Shown here: positions 43,541-52,170 of the stretch, one piece after another
How the letters are laid out: the number at the start of each line of letters is the position of its first letter
Numbering within the stretch: position 1 is the stretch's first letter
Assembly: GCA_900758885.1 (NCBI GenBank)
Contig: CAAETD010000025.1
Location: 34,500 to 98,499, forward strand
From: an uncultured Collinsella sp.
Lineage (GTDB): Bacteria > Actinomycetota > Coriobacteriia > Coriobacteriales > Coriobacteriaceae
Direction of reading: 5' to 3'
DNA: 64,000 nucleotides
Position numbers and translations under genes: made by a program
Notes under the pieces: generated by a model
Databases searched by the model: none
What the model saw: only the letters and a program-made list of their open reading frames with translations
Told to the model about the DNA's origin: nothing

Positions 43541-46264
43541 CTACTTCTTCTTTTTGCTTGGCATCGAGACTTTGATGCCTTGGGCGGACTTGGTCACACG
43601 AGAGCGCTTAGCTCCGGTACTCTTCTTTTTCTTGGGCTGGGCCTGGCCCACGCCCTCGAGTGCGCGGGCCTCGGCCTCGCGAGCGGTGCGATCTTCGCGG
43701 CGCTGCGCCATGTCGGCGGCGACGCGCTTGGCAAAACGCTCGGCCGTCGAACCCGTCGAGCTCACCTTGCCGCCACCGCGACCCAGGCGGACGTGCACAC
43801 CGCGGCCAAAACCAGTTGCGGCATGACGACGACGCGGCTTGAGCGAATCCATCATCGTGGCGAGCTTAAAGAACACCGAGCAGGTAAAGACCACGATGAC
43901 AGCCAAGATAACCATCTGGCCCATCGACAGGTTGGCAATAGAAAGCAGCCCCGGGAATCCGATAACGCCCACCAGGATGCCGGCGACTACAAACACAAAG
44001 AGCACCACACGTAAGGGTGTGAGCGGCTGCGAGATGCGCCAGATCAGGCTGACGCTCGCCGCGCACGACGTAAGCAGGCACATCGTAGACAGCGTGAGCT
44101 GGCTAAAGCCAAACACGCGCGCCACAAAGATATCGAGCGCCGCAGCCAAAATGACCGCAATCGACGCCGGCAGTGCACGCTTGAGTACGTTGGTCAAAAA
44201 CGCACCCTTCACGCGAGCATTGTTGGGCTCCAGGCCCAACACAAAGCCCGGCGCGCCGATGCAAAAGAAGTTGATGAGTGTCATCTGGATGGGCTCGAAG
44301 GGGTACGGCGGCAGCGCAATGCACAGCGCCGCCAGGCCCATCGAGAACAGCGTCTTGGTCAGGAACAGCGAGGCCGAACGCTGCAGGTTGTTGATGGAGC
44401 GACGGCCCTCGGCCACCACGGCGGGCATCGAGGCAAAGTCGTTGTCGACGAGTACAATCTCGGCCACATTACGCGCGGCATCGGAGCCGGCCGCCATGGC
44501 GACGGAGCAGTCGGCTTCCTTGAGCGCCAGCACATCGTTGACGCCGTCGCCCGTCATGGCCACGGTGTGCTCGCGGCGCTTGAGCGCCTGCACGAGCTCG
44601 CGCTTCTGCTGCGGGGTCACACGACCAAAGACATGGTAGCGGTCCACTGCGGCATCGAGCTTGGCAGGCGTATCGAGCGTCGTGGCGTCCACATAAGCGT
44701 CCGCCCCCGGCACGCCCACCACGCGCGCGATCGACGACACCGTACGCGGGTCGTCGCCACTGATCACGTTGAGGGTCACACCCTGCTCGTTAAAGTAGCC
44801 GATGGTCTCGGCCGCCGAGGTACGAATCTCGTCGCGGATGGTCACAAAGCCCACGGGCTCGGCCTCGCCCACCATATCGCCATCGAGTGTAAAGCCGTCC
44901 ACGCGCGCCACCACGAGCACGCGGCAGGTATCGGCAAGCTCGGCGACACGGTTCTCGACCTGCGAAAACACACGCTCCGAAAGCACAAACTGCGCGGCGC
45001 CCATCACATAGGAGCCCTGCGCAAACGAAGCGCCACTCCATTTTTTAGACGACGAGAACGGAATGACCGACAGCGGCTCAGACACCTCGACCGGGCGATC
45101 GGCGTAATAGTTGAGCAGCGCCTGGCAGGTCTCGTTGGCATCGGCCGAAGTCGCACGTGCCACGTTAGCCAGCGCAAAATCGAGCACTGTGGTATCGACG
45201 GGAACAGCCGCCTCGTCCGAGTCCACGCCAAAGCCAACACCCTCAACAGGCAGCGGGTAGGTGCCCTCGACCTCCATGCGGCCCGACGTGATGGTGCCCG
45301 TCTTGTCCAGGCACAGTACATCGACGCGAGCGAGCGTCTCGATGCAGTAGAGCTGCTGCGCCAGCACCTTGCGGCGGGCCAGGCGCACCGTGGCGATGGC
45401 GAGCACCGACGAGGTCAGCAGCACCAGGCCTTGCGGGATCATGCCCAGCAGGGCGCCCACCGTGGACAGCAGCGCCGACGAAGGCACATGACCAGCCAAC
45501 AGCTCGGAGAAGCACCACGAAAGCGCGCTATCGCCCGGGGTTCCCGCTGCATCCCACAGCTCGCTCACGCTCGAGGCAAACAACGCCAAACCGAGCGGGA
45601 TCATGATGATGCTCGCAAAGCGCACGATGGCGTTCAGCGCGTTCATGATCTCGGAATTGACCTTTTTGACGTACTTGGCCTCGTTATTAATTTTGGCCAC
45701 GTAGTTGTCGGCGCCGACATGGATCACGCGGGCGCGCAGCAGGCCCGAGTCGATAAAGCTGCCGCTCATGAGCTCGGAACCGGGCTGCTTCTTAATAAGG
45801 TCGCTCTCGCCCGTCAGCAGGCTCTCGTTCACGAGCGCCTCGCCGGAAACCACCACGGCGTCAGCGGGAATCTGGTCGCCGCGCCCCAGGCGGATGATGT
45901 CGTCGAGCACGATCTGGTCCAAGTCGAGCTCCACCTCGGCACCGTCGCGCACCGCGATGGCCTTCTTAGAGGTCAGCAGCGTGAGCTTATCGACCATCTT
46001 CTTGGACCGCATGGACTGGATGACGCCAATAGCGGTATTGAGGAACACCACAAACAGGAACGTCAGGTTCTTAAACGAACCGGTCAAAATGACCAGGAAC
46101 GCCAAGATCACGTTGATCAAATTGAACAGCGTGCAGAGGTTCTCGATGATGAGCTCTTTGACCGACTTGGTCTTGAGCTCCATGTTGCGGTTGATCTTAC
46201 CGGCGGCGATGCGCTCCTCGACCTCGGCGGTCGAGAGTCCGCGCTCGATATCCGTTGCTGCCAT
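43541..46264 (-). CDS. P-type ATPase, CtpE-like cation transporter
   Basis: Membrane cation pump. The phosphorylation motif is CLDKTGTITSG, the actuator motif LLTGESDLIKKQPG, the hinge MTGDGVNDVLALKEADCSVAM, and the M4 motif GMIPQGLVLLTSS. M4 resembles the IPEGL of CtpE-type calcium pumps, with Gln instead of Glu. CtpE of mycobacteria imports calcium, so a divalent cation, probably Ca, is likely but not proven. The C-terminal 90 residues are highly basic (ending SMPSKKKK), unusual for the family. The start is unclear, ATG 46264 or GTG 46279; neither has a clear ribosome binding site. Length is about 907 aa. Confidence 0.88.
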   Translation of the reverse strand: MAATDIERGLSTAEVEERIAAGKINRNMELKTKSVKELIIENLCTLFNLINVILAFLVILTGSFKNLTFLFVVFLNTAIGVIQSMRSKKMVDKLTLLTSKKAIAVRDGAEVELDLDQIVLDDIIRLGRGDQIPADAVVVSGEALVNESLLTGESDLIKKQPGSELMSGSFIDSGLLRARVIHVGADNYVAKINNEAKYVKKVNSEIMNALNAIVRFASIIMIPLGLALFASSVSELWDAAGTPGDSALSWCFSELLAGHVPSSALLSTVGALLGMIPQGLVLLTSSVLAIATVRLARRKVLAQQLYCIETLARVDVLCLDKTGTITSGRMEVEGTYPLPVEGVGFGVDSDEAAVPVDTTVLDFALANVARATSADANETCQALLNYYADRPVEVSEPLSVIPFSSSKKWSGASFAQGSYVMGAAQFVLSERVFSQVENRVAELADTCRVLVVARVDGFTLDGDMVGEAEPVGFVTIRDEIRTSAAETIGYFNEQGVTLNVISGDDPRTVSSIARVVGVPGADAYVDATTLDTPAKLDAAVDRYHVFGRVTPQQKRELVQALKRREHTVAMTGDGVNDVLALKEADCSVAMAAGSDAARNVAEIVLVDNDFASMPAVVAEGRRSINNLQRSASLFLTKTLFSMGLAALCIALPPYPFEPIQMTLINFFCIGAPGFVLGLEPNNARVKGAFLTNVLKRALPASIAVILAAALDIFVARVFGFSQLTLSTMCLLTSCAASVSLIWRISQPLTPLRVVLFVFVVAGILVGVIGFPGLLSIANLSMGQMVILAVIVVFTCSVFFKLATMMDSLKPRRRHAATGFGRGVHVRLGRGGGKVSSTGSTAERFAKRVAADMAQRREDRTAREAEARALEGVGQAQPKKKKSTGAKRSRVTKSAQGIKVSMPSKKKK

Positions 46265-46294
46265 ACCACGTCCCATCACGTCGCGTCGGTATAA

Positions 46295-46329
46295 GAAAAA
46301 CCGTCCGGACCATGCGAGGTTCGGACGGT
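46295..46329 (-). terminator. Intrinsic terminator of tRNA-Arg(CCG)
   Basis: ACCGTCCG / CGGACGGT (46300-46307 and 46322-46329) followed on the minus strand by TTTTTC, 12 bases past the tRNA 3' end. Confidence 0.88.
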
Positions 46330-46340
46330 CTTACGTTCGA

Positions 46341-46417
46341 TGGTGCCCCATGTTGGATTCGAACCAACGGCCTTCTGCTCCGGAGGCAGACGCTCTAATC
46401 CCCTGAGCTAATAGGGC
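46341..46417 (-). tRNA. tRNA-Arg (anticodon CCG)
   Basis: A 77-base cloverleaf. The acceptor stem is GCCCTAT / ATGGGGC, the D arm GCTC...GAGC, the anticodon stem TCTGC/GCAGA with loop CTCCGGA (anticodon CCG, reading CGG), and the T arm GTTGG-TTCGAAT-CCAAC. The 3' CCA is encoded. Confidence 0.96.
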
Positions 46418-46428
46418 CAACGTTTGGC

Positions 46429-46458
46429 ATTATACCCAAGTGCACCACGGGCTATCAA
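46429..46458 (-). promoter_or_regulatory. Promoter of tRNA-Arg(CCG)
   Basis: TTGATA (46453-46458), 18 bases, TATAAT (46429-46434) on the minus strand; the -10 box ends 11 bases before the tRNA 5' end. Confidence 0.8.
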
Positions 46459-46534
46459 AATAAAAGAAAAAGCTTTGCAATTCCGAGGAAGACGCGGCGC
46501 AACGGCCCACTTTAGAAGGCAAAAGCGAGTCAGA

Positions 46535-46543
46535 TAGTATAAA
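46535..46543 (+). promoter_or_regulatory. -10 region of the aro operon (candidate)
   Basis: TAGTATAAA contains two overlapping -10-like hexamers (TAGTAT and TATAAA). A weak -35 (TTTAGA) lies 18 bases upstream of the first. Transcription would start close to 46549. Confidence 0.45.
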
Positions 46544-46548
46544 CTCTC

Positions 46549-46611
46549 ATGCACCATATATACACGGCTCGCGATGCGGGCCGTTTTTGCAAAAGTTATC
46601 CATCGAGGTGA
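46549..46611 (+). CDS. Putative 20-codon leader peptide of the aro operon
   Basis: A short frame reads MHHIYTARDAGRFCKSYPSR and stops ten bases before the aroF ATG. It begins at or very near the predicted transcription start and spans an intrinsic-terminator-like hairpin. It has two Tyr and one Phe, the end products of this operon, which is why it is listed. It has no ribosome binding site and could be chance. Confidence 0.3.
   Translation: MHHIYTARDAGRFCKSYPSR
46564..46588 (+). terminator. Attenuator-like hairpin in the aroF leader
   Basis: A 9-bp stem (46564-46572 and 46576-46584) with a three-base loop is followed by a run of five T (46584-46588). It points toward aroF, which starts 34 bases later with no other promoter between. 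It could terminate transcripts early, so regulated read-through is plausible. Confidence 0.55.
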
Positions 46612-46621
46612 GAGGCACACC

Positions 46622-47644
46622 ATGATTGCAATTTTAAAGCAGAGCGCCAGCGACGAGGCCGTCGGCCATATCGTCAGCTGGATTGAGAAAAAAGGCCTGA
46701 AGACCGACGTCTCGCGCGGCGAGAACGAGACGATCATCGGCCTGGTGGGCGATACGACCAAGATCGACCCGTTCCTGCTCGAGTCCATGGATGTCGTCGA
46801 GCGCGTGCAGCGCGTCTCGGAGCCGTTCAAGCGCGCCAACCGCAAGTTCCACCCCGAGGACTCCGTCATCGACTGCGGCCACGGCGTCAAGATCGGCGGC
46901 GACCAGTTCCAAGTCATCGCCGGCCCCTGCTCCGTCGAGGGCGAGAACCTCATTCGCATCGCACGCCGCGTAAAGGCCGCCGGTGCCACGATGCTGCGCG
47001 GCGGTGCCTACAAGCCCCGCACCTCCCCCTACGCCTACCAGGGCATGGGCCCCGCCGGCCTCGACCTGCTGTGCGAGGCGTCTGCCGAGCTCGACATGCC
47101 GATCGTCACCGAGATCATGGACCCGCGCGACGTGCAGGTCTTCCTTGACAAGAAGATTGACGTCATGCAGATCGGCGCCCGCAACGCCCAGAACTTCCCC
47201 CTGCTCAAGGAGGTCGGCAAGACCCAGACCCCGATTCTGCTCAAGCGCGGCATGTCCGGCACGATCGACGAGCTGCTTATGGCAGCCGAGTACATCATGA
47301 GCGAGGGCAACGACAACGTCATCCTGTGCGAGCGCGGTATCCGCACCTTCGAGACCCGCACCCGCAACACCTTCGACCTTAACGCCGTGCCGGTGCTGCA
47401 CCACCTGTCGCACCTGCCCGTCGTCGCCGACCCCAGCCACGCCACCGGCTACACCCGCTACGTCGAGCCCATGGCGCTCGCCGCGACCGCCTGCGGTGCC
47501 AACGGCCTGGAGATCGAGGTCCACGACGAGCCGAGCCGCGCCTGGTCCGACGGCGCCCAGGCCCTCACCCCCGATCAGTTCGACGACACCATGCGCCGCA
47601 TCCGAGCCATCCGCGAGGTTGTCTGCCAAGAGACCATGGAGTAG
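46622..47644 (+). CDS. aroF: 3-deoxy-7-phosphoheptulonate synthase (DAHP synthase)
   Basis: First enzyme of the shikimate pathway, joining PEP and erythrose 4-phosphate. An N-terminal ferredoxin-like regulatory domain (about 1-70, MIAILKQSASDEAVGHIVSW) is followed by the class I-beta barrel. Metal- and substrate-binding motifs are VIAGPCSVEGENLI, MLRGGAYKPRTSPYAYQGMG, QIGARNAQNFPLL, LLKRGMSG and VVADPSHATGYTRYV. Start ATG at 46622 has AGAGG six bases upstream; a longer frame from 46574 overlaps the attenuator and was not used. Length is 340 aa. It leads the aro operon, three bases from tyrA. Feedback control through the N-terminal domain is typical of the family. Confidence 0.96.
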   Translation: MIAILKQSASDEAVGHIVSWIEKKGLKTDVSRGENETIIGLVGDTTKIDPFLLESMDVVERVQRVSEPFKRANRKFHPEDSVIDCGHGVKIGGDQFQVIAGPCSVEGENLIRIARRVKAAGATMLRGGAYKPRTSPYAYQGMGPAGLDLLCEASAELDMPIVTEIMDPRDVQVFLDKKIDVMQIGARNAQNFPLLKEVGKTQTPILLKRGMSGTIDELLMAAEYIMSEGNDNVILCERGIRTFETRTRNTFDLNAVPVLHHLSHLPVVADPSHATGYTRYVEPMALAATACGANGLEIEVHDEPSRAWSDGAQALTPDQFDDTMRRIRAIREVVCQETME

Positions 47645-47647
47645 CCC

Positions 47648-48562
47648 ATGGGTACGGTGAGAAACGCGCGCGTTAACCAGGGCGGCCCCAAGTGCGCCGG
47701 CATCGTCGGCCTTGGCCTCATCGGCGGTAGCTTTGCCCGCGGCTATGCACAGGCGGGCGTCCGCGTGCTGGCCTGGGACCCCGATGACGATGTCATGACG
47801 GCCGCCAGCATGGGCACTGTCGCCGGAGAGCTCAACGACAAGACACTCGGCGAATGCGACATCATCGTCCTGGCTTGCTACCCCGAGGCATGCATCGAGT
47901 GGCTCGAGACGCACGCCAAGGCGCTCGCCGACGCCACCGACACCGACGCCATCATGGGCCCCGTGGTGATCGACACGGTGGGCGTCAAGGGCATCGTGTG
48001 CGAACGTGCCTTTGAGCTTGCCCGCGAGCACGGCTTTTACTTTGTGGGCGCGCACCCCATGGCGGGCACCCAGTTCTCGGGCTACGCTAACTCTCGTGCC
48101 GACCTGTTCCAGGGCGCCCCGCTGGTGCTCGTACCGCCCGCGGTAGACGATGCGCTCAAGCTGGAGCTTTTGGGCCAGGTGCGCGAGATGGTGCGCCCCT
48201 TGGGCTTTGGCAAGTTCAGCGTGACCAGCGCCGCCGAGCACGACCGCGTCATCGCCTTCACGAGCCAGCTTGCGCACGTGGTATCCAACGCCTACGTCAA
48301 AAGCCCCACCGCCCAGGTCCACCACGGCTTTTCGGCCGGTAGCTACCGCGATCTCACCCGCGTGGCGCACCTCAACCCGCAAATGTGGTCCGAGCTCATG
48401 ATCGACGACGCCGACGCGCTCGCCTTCGAGATCGACCATCTGATCGAGTCGCTTGGCGCCTACAGCCGTGCGCTCAAGAACCGCGACCAGCGCTATCTGG
48501 AGAATCTCCTTGCCGAGGGCGACCGCATTAAGCGCGCACTCGACGACGAAGCCTCCCACTAG
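47648..48562 (+). CDS. tyrA: Prephenate dehydrogenase
   Basis: Oxidises prephenate to 4-hydroxyphenylpyruvate for tyrosine. The NAD-binding motif GIVGLGLIGGSFARGY is near residue 18. The catalytic-His region GAHPMAGTQFSGYANSRADLFQG and the C-terminal AHVVSNAYVKSP and RDLTRVAHLNPQMW helices are typical. Length is 304 aa, and no ACT domain is fused. It lies between aroF and aroB. Confidence 0.94.
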   Translation: MGTVRNARVNQGGPKCAGIVGLGLIGGSFARGYAQAGVRVLAWDPDDDVMTAASMGTVAGELNDKTLGECDIIVLACYPEACIEWLETHAKALADATDTDAIMGPVVIDTVGVKGIVCERAFELAREHGFYFVGAHPMAGTQFSGYANSRADLFQGAPLVLVPPAVDDALKLELLGQVREMVRPLGFGKFSVTSAAEHDRVIAFTSQLAHVVSNAYVKSPTAQVHHGFSAGSYRDLTRVAHLNPQMWSELMIDDADALAFEIDHLIESLGAYSRALKNRDQRYLENLLAEGDRIKRALDDEASH

Positions 48563-48598
48563 ACCACCTATCACGCCAGGTCGAAAGGACCGATGCTT

Positions 48599-49705
48599 AT
48601 GGCGATTACCATCGATATCGACACCGCACGCCCCTACCAGGTGCATGTTGGCACGTTTTTGCTGGAGCAGGCGGGACCGCTCGTGCGCGCCACTGCCGGC
48701 GGCACCAAGGCCGTCATCGTGACGGACACCAACGTAGGCCCGCTCTACCAGATGCCCGTTAAGCAGAGCCTGGAGGCATCAGGCTACGAGGTGAGCATCT
48801 GCACCTTCGAGGCCGGCGAGGCCCATAAGCGCGCCGAAACCTATGTTGCCATTTTGGAGTTTGTGGCCGAGCACGAGCTTTCGCGCTCCGACGTGATCGT
48901 GGCACTCGGGGGCGGCGTCGTGGGCGATGTGGCGGGCTTTGTGGCCGCGACCTACATGCGCGGCTGCAAGTTTGTGCAGATCCCGACGAGCCTGCTCGCC
49001 ATGGTGGATTCGTCGGTGGGCGGCAAGACCGCCATCGACCTGGCTGCCGGCAAGAACTTGGCCGGCGCCTTTTGGCAGCCGAGCGTGGTTATCGCCGACG
49101 TGGGGTGCCTGGCCACCCTCACGCCCGAGCAGTTCGCCGACGGCTGCGGCGAGGTCGTCAAGCACGCCGTGATCGCCGACCCGGAGCTTTTCGCCGAGCT
49201 GGAGAAGACCCCGCTCACGCTGGAGCTGCTCAACCGCGATGTGGCCCGCGTAGCACTCATCATCGCCCGCAACATCGACATCAAGCGCGCCGTGGTCGTC
49301 GCCGACGAGCACGAAACCAACCAGCGCAAGCTGCTCAACTTTGGACACAGCGCCGGACACGCCGTCGAGGCCTGCGAGCACTTTGAGCTCGGACACGGCA
49401 ACTGCGTGTCGATCGGCATGGGCATCATCACGCGTGCCGCAGCCCTGCATGGCGTTTGCGATGCTGCACTGCCGGGACGCATCGAAGAGCTCTGTGCACG
49501 TCACGGTCTCAAGACCCGCTGCGACCTAGATGCCGATGCCGTTTTTGCCGAGGCGCTCCACGACAAGAAGCGCGCGGGCGACACCATCGACCTGGTGATT
49601 CCGCACGGCATCGGCCGCTGCAGCATCGACCGCACGCCGCTTTCCACTTTCCACGAACTCATTGCCGAGGGCCTCGGCCAGAAGGGAGACGCATTCGCAT
49701 GCTAG
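48599..49705 (+). CDS. aroB: 3-dehydroquinate synthase
   Basis: Second shikimate enzyme, NAD- and metal-dependent. Motifs are ALGGGVVGDVAGFVAATYMRG, QIPTSLLAMVDSSVGGKTAI, GCGEVVKHAVIAD and FGHSAGHAVEAC with the metal-binding histidines. I use ATG 48599 because AAAGGA is nine bases upstream; ATG 48593, three bases from that site, is an alternative. Length is 368 aa. It overlaps aroA by seven bases. Confidence 0.96.
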   Translation: MAITIDIDTARPYQVHVGTFLLEQAGPLVRATAGGTKAVIVTDTNVGPLYQMPVKQSLEASGYEVSICTFEAGEAHKRAETYVAILEFVAEHELSRSDVIVALGGGVVGDVAGFVAATYMRGCKFVQIPTSLLAMVDSSVGGKTAIDLAAGKNLAGAFWQPSVVIADVGCLATLTPEQFADGCGEVVKHAVIADPELFAELEKTPLTLELLNRDVARVALIIARNIDIKRAVVVADEHETNQRKLLNFGHSAGHAVEACEHFELGHGNCVSIGMGIITRAAALHGVCDAALPGRIEELCARHGLKTRCDLDADAVFAEALHDKKRAGDTIDLVIPHGIGRCSIDRTPLSTFHELIAEGLGQKGDAFAC

Positions 49706-51018
49706 CCCGCATCACCCCGTCCCCGCTTAAGGGCACCGTTCCCGCCATCGCGTCCAAGTCGATGGCGCATCGCCTGATCATCTGCGCCGCGCTTGCCAAC
49801 GGCGAGACGCACGTTACCTGCAACACCACCTGCGCCGACATCGAGGCTACGGTGCGTTGCCTTACGGCACTGGGCGCTCGCATCGAGACCGTCGAGGATG
49901 GCTTCCAGGTCCATCCCACTATGAAGAGTATTGAGTTTGGCCTGCTCAAGGCACTTGCCGGCGGAACGCTTGACTGCGGCGAAAGCGGCTCCACGCTCCG
50001 CTTTATGCTGCCCGTCGCCTGCGCGCTGGGCGCAGAAGCAACTTTTGTGGGCCAGGGACGCCTGGGCGCACGCCCCCTCTCCCCGCTCTCGGACGAGATC
50101 ATCGCCGCCGGCTGCGACCTACAGGGTCTGGGCGGTTTTCCGCTCAAGACGAGCGGCCGCATGCGCCCGGGCACCTTTGTGCTGCCGGGCAACGTAAGCT
50201 CGCAGTACATCTCGGGCCTGCTGCTGGCAGCCCCGCTGCTGGCCCAGCCCTCCTGCGTGCAGGTGACCGGCCTCATTGAGAGCCGCCCCTACATCAACCT
50301 GACGATCCAGGCCATGAAGGCCTTCGGCGTCGAGGTCAACGTCGAGCGCATTCCCGCCAAGGACGGTCAGCCCGAGGTCACAAACTTCCGCGTGAGCAGT
50401 GGCTCGTACCGCACGCCCGGCAGCGTGGCCGTCGAGGGCGACTGGTCCAACGCCGCCTTTTGGTTGTGTGCTGGCGCCATCGGCACCGATCCCATCACCG
50501 TGGAGGGCGTGTCGCTGAGCTCTGCGCAGGGCGACCGCAACGTGCTTGCCGCGCTTTCGCGCTTTGGCGCCCGCATCGTGCGCTCCACCAACGCCGCCAC
50601 CGTGCAGTCCGACAAGCTCGCCGGCTTTGAGATGAGCGCCCACGACATCCCCGACCTGGTGCCCGTTATCTCGGCCGTGGCCTCGCTGGCACAGGGCCGC
50701 ACCTTTATCCGCGATTGCGCCCGTCTGCGCATCAAGGAATCCGACCGCCTGGTCACCACCACCCGCGAGCTCACCGCGCTGGGCGCGCAGGTGCGTATTG
50801 CCGGCGACGACCTCATCATCAAGGGTGTCGATGCCTTTACCGGCGGCGAGGTCGATTCGCACAACGACCATCGCATCGCCATGATGGCCGCCATCGCCGC
50901 GAGCCGTGCCACCGGCGAGGTCGTGATCCACGGCGCCGAGGCCGTCAACAAGTCCTATCCCGATTTCTTCGACCACTACCGCCTGCTGGGCGGCAAGGTC
51001 ACACTCGAGGAGGAATAG
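49699..51018 (+). CDS. aroA: 3-phosphoshikimate 1-carboxyvinyltransferase (EPSP synthase)
   Basis: Sixth shikimate step, adding enolpyruvate from PEP. The protein begins MLARITPSPLKGTVPAIASK with the substrate lysine-serine region SKSMAHRL. GESGSTLRFMLPVA, LGARPLSPLSDEI, SSQYISGLLLAAPLL and IKESDRLVTTTREL and DSHNDHRIAMM complete the family pattern. Start ATG at 49699 overlaps the end of aroB by seven bases; a much longer upstream frame inside aroB is unconserved. Length is 439 aa. Confidence 0.96.
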   Translation: MLARITPSPLKGTVPAIASKSMAHRLIICAALANGETHVTCNTTCADIEATVRCLTALGARIETVEDGFQVHPTMKSIEFGLLKALAGGTLDCGESGSTLRFMLPVACALGAEATFVGQGRLGARPLSPLSDEIIAAGCDLQGLGGFPLKTSGRMRPGTFVLPGNVSSQYISGLLLAAPLLAQPSCVQVTGLIESRPYINLTIQAMKAFGVEVNVERIPAKDGQPEVTNFRVSSGSYRTPGSVAVEGDWSNAAFWLCAGAIGTDPITVEGVSLSSAQGDRNVLAALSRFGARIVRSTNAATVQSDKLAGFEMSAHDIPDLVPVISAVASLAQGRTFIRDCARLRIKESDRLVTTTRELTALGAQVRIAGDDLIIKGVDAFTGGEVDSHNDHRIAMMAAIAASRATGEVVIHGAEAVNKSYPDFFDHYRLLGGKVTLEEE

Positions 51019-51019
51019 C

Positions 51020-52117
51020 ATGTCCTCGACCTTTGGCAACGTCTTGCACTTAAGCATCTTCGGCCAATCGCACTCCCCCGCTATCGGCTGCTCGCTCGAT
51101 GGCATCCCGGCGGGCATCGCCGTGGACCAGGAGAAGCTGCAGGCCTTCCTCGACCGTCGCGCCCCCGGTCGCGACGAGACCGCGACCAAACGCCGCGAGG
51201 CCGACGCCGCTCACATCATCGCCGGTGTTGTCGATGGACATACCACCGGCGCGCCCATCGCCGCGATTATCGAGAACACCAACACGCGCTCCAAGGATTA
51301 CTCCGAGTTGCGCCGCAAGCCCCGTCCAGGACATGCCGACTTCCCTGCGCGCGTGAAGTATCACAACATGCACGATGTCGCTGGTGGCGGGCATTTTTCC
51401 GGCCGCCTAACGGCACCCTTATGCATCGCCGGCGGCATTGCGCTGCAGGCACTTGAGACCCGCGGCATTCAGGTCATGGCGCACGTCGCGCAGATCGGCG
51501 GCATCTCCGACCTGCCGATGGACGATATGGTCTATCGTGAGGCCGACCGCAAGGCGATCCTTACGAACGATCTGCCGTGCATTGACGCCGCCGCAGCCGG
51601 CCGCATGCGCGAGGAGATTGTGGCCGCGCGCAATGAACTCGACAGCATCGGCGGCATCGTGGAGTGCGGCATTTACGGGCTTCCCGCAGGCATCGGTGAC
51701 CCCATGTTCGACGGCATCGAGAACCGCATCGCGCAAATCACGTTTGGCATTCCCGCCGTAAAGGGCGTGGAGTTTGGCATGGGCTTTGCCGTGGCCGCTA
51801 TGCGCGGCAGCGAGAACAACGATCCGTATCGCATCGATGCAGAGTCGGGCGAGATCGAGGTTGAATCCAACAACGCCGGAGGCATCCTGGGCGGCATTTC
51901 CACGGGTGCACCCGTCATGTGGCGTATGGCCGTGAAGCCGACGCCCTCAATTGGCCGCGAGCAACAGACCATAGACATGGACGCCATGGAAAATGCCGAG
52001 CTCTCGGTCTACGGCCGTCACGATCCCTGCATCGTCCCGCGCGCCGTCCCCGTAGCCGAGGCAGCCGCCGCTCTCGCAATTTGGGACGCTCTCCTAGAGG
52101 ACGCCGCCCAGCGCTAA
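51020..52117 (+). CDS. aroC: Chorismate synthase
   Basis: Final common step, FMN-dependent elimination to chorismate. It begins SSTFGNVLHLSIFGQSHSPA, with GCSLDGIPAG, RRKPRPGHADFPARVKYH, DVAGGGHFSGRLTAPLCIAG, SNNAGGILGGISTGAPV and RHDPCIVPRAVPVAEAA. Length is 365 aa. Its ATG directly follows the aroA stop, one base away. Confidence 0.97.
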   Translation: MSSTFGNVLHLSIFGQSHSPAIGCSLDGIPAGIAVDQEKLQAFLDRRAPGRDETATKRREADAAHIIAGVVDGHTTGAPIAAIIENTNTRSKDYSELRRKPRPGHADFPARVKYHNMHDVAGGGHFSGRLTAPLCIAGGIALQALETRGIQVMAHVAQIGGISDLPMDDMVYREADRKAILTNDLPCIDAAAAGRMREEIVAARNELDSIGGIVECGIYGLPAGIGDPMFDGIENRIAQITFGIPAVKGVEFGMGFAVAAMRGSENNDPYRIDAESGEIEVESNNAGGILGGISTGAPVMWRMAVKPTPSIGREQQTIDMDAMENAELSVYGRHDPCIVPRAVPVAEAAAALAIWDALLEDAAQR

Positions 52118-52170
52118 CCCGACTCACCTGGGTTGACTGTCAACTCAGCCATTACGCGAAAGGGGCCTCC

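Noticed and set aside
46634..48646. A 670-codon open frame on the minus strand opposite aroF and tyrA
   Set aside because: Shadow of two intact pathway genes; low-complexity Gly/Ala/Val/His translation, no promoter or ribosome binding site.
49456..49698. 81-residue N-terminal extension of aroA
   Set aside because: Lies inside aroB in another frame, Arg/Cys/Pro-rich and unlike EPSP synthases, which begin at the ATG 49699.
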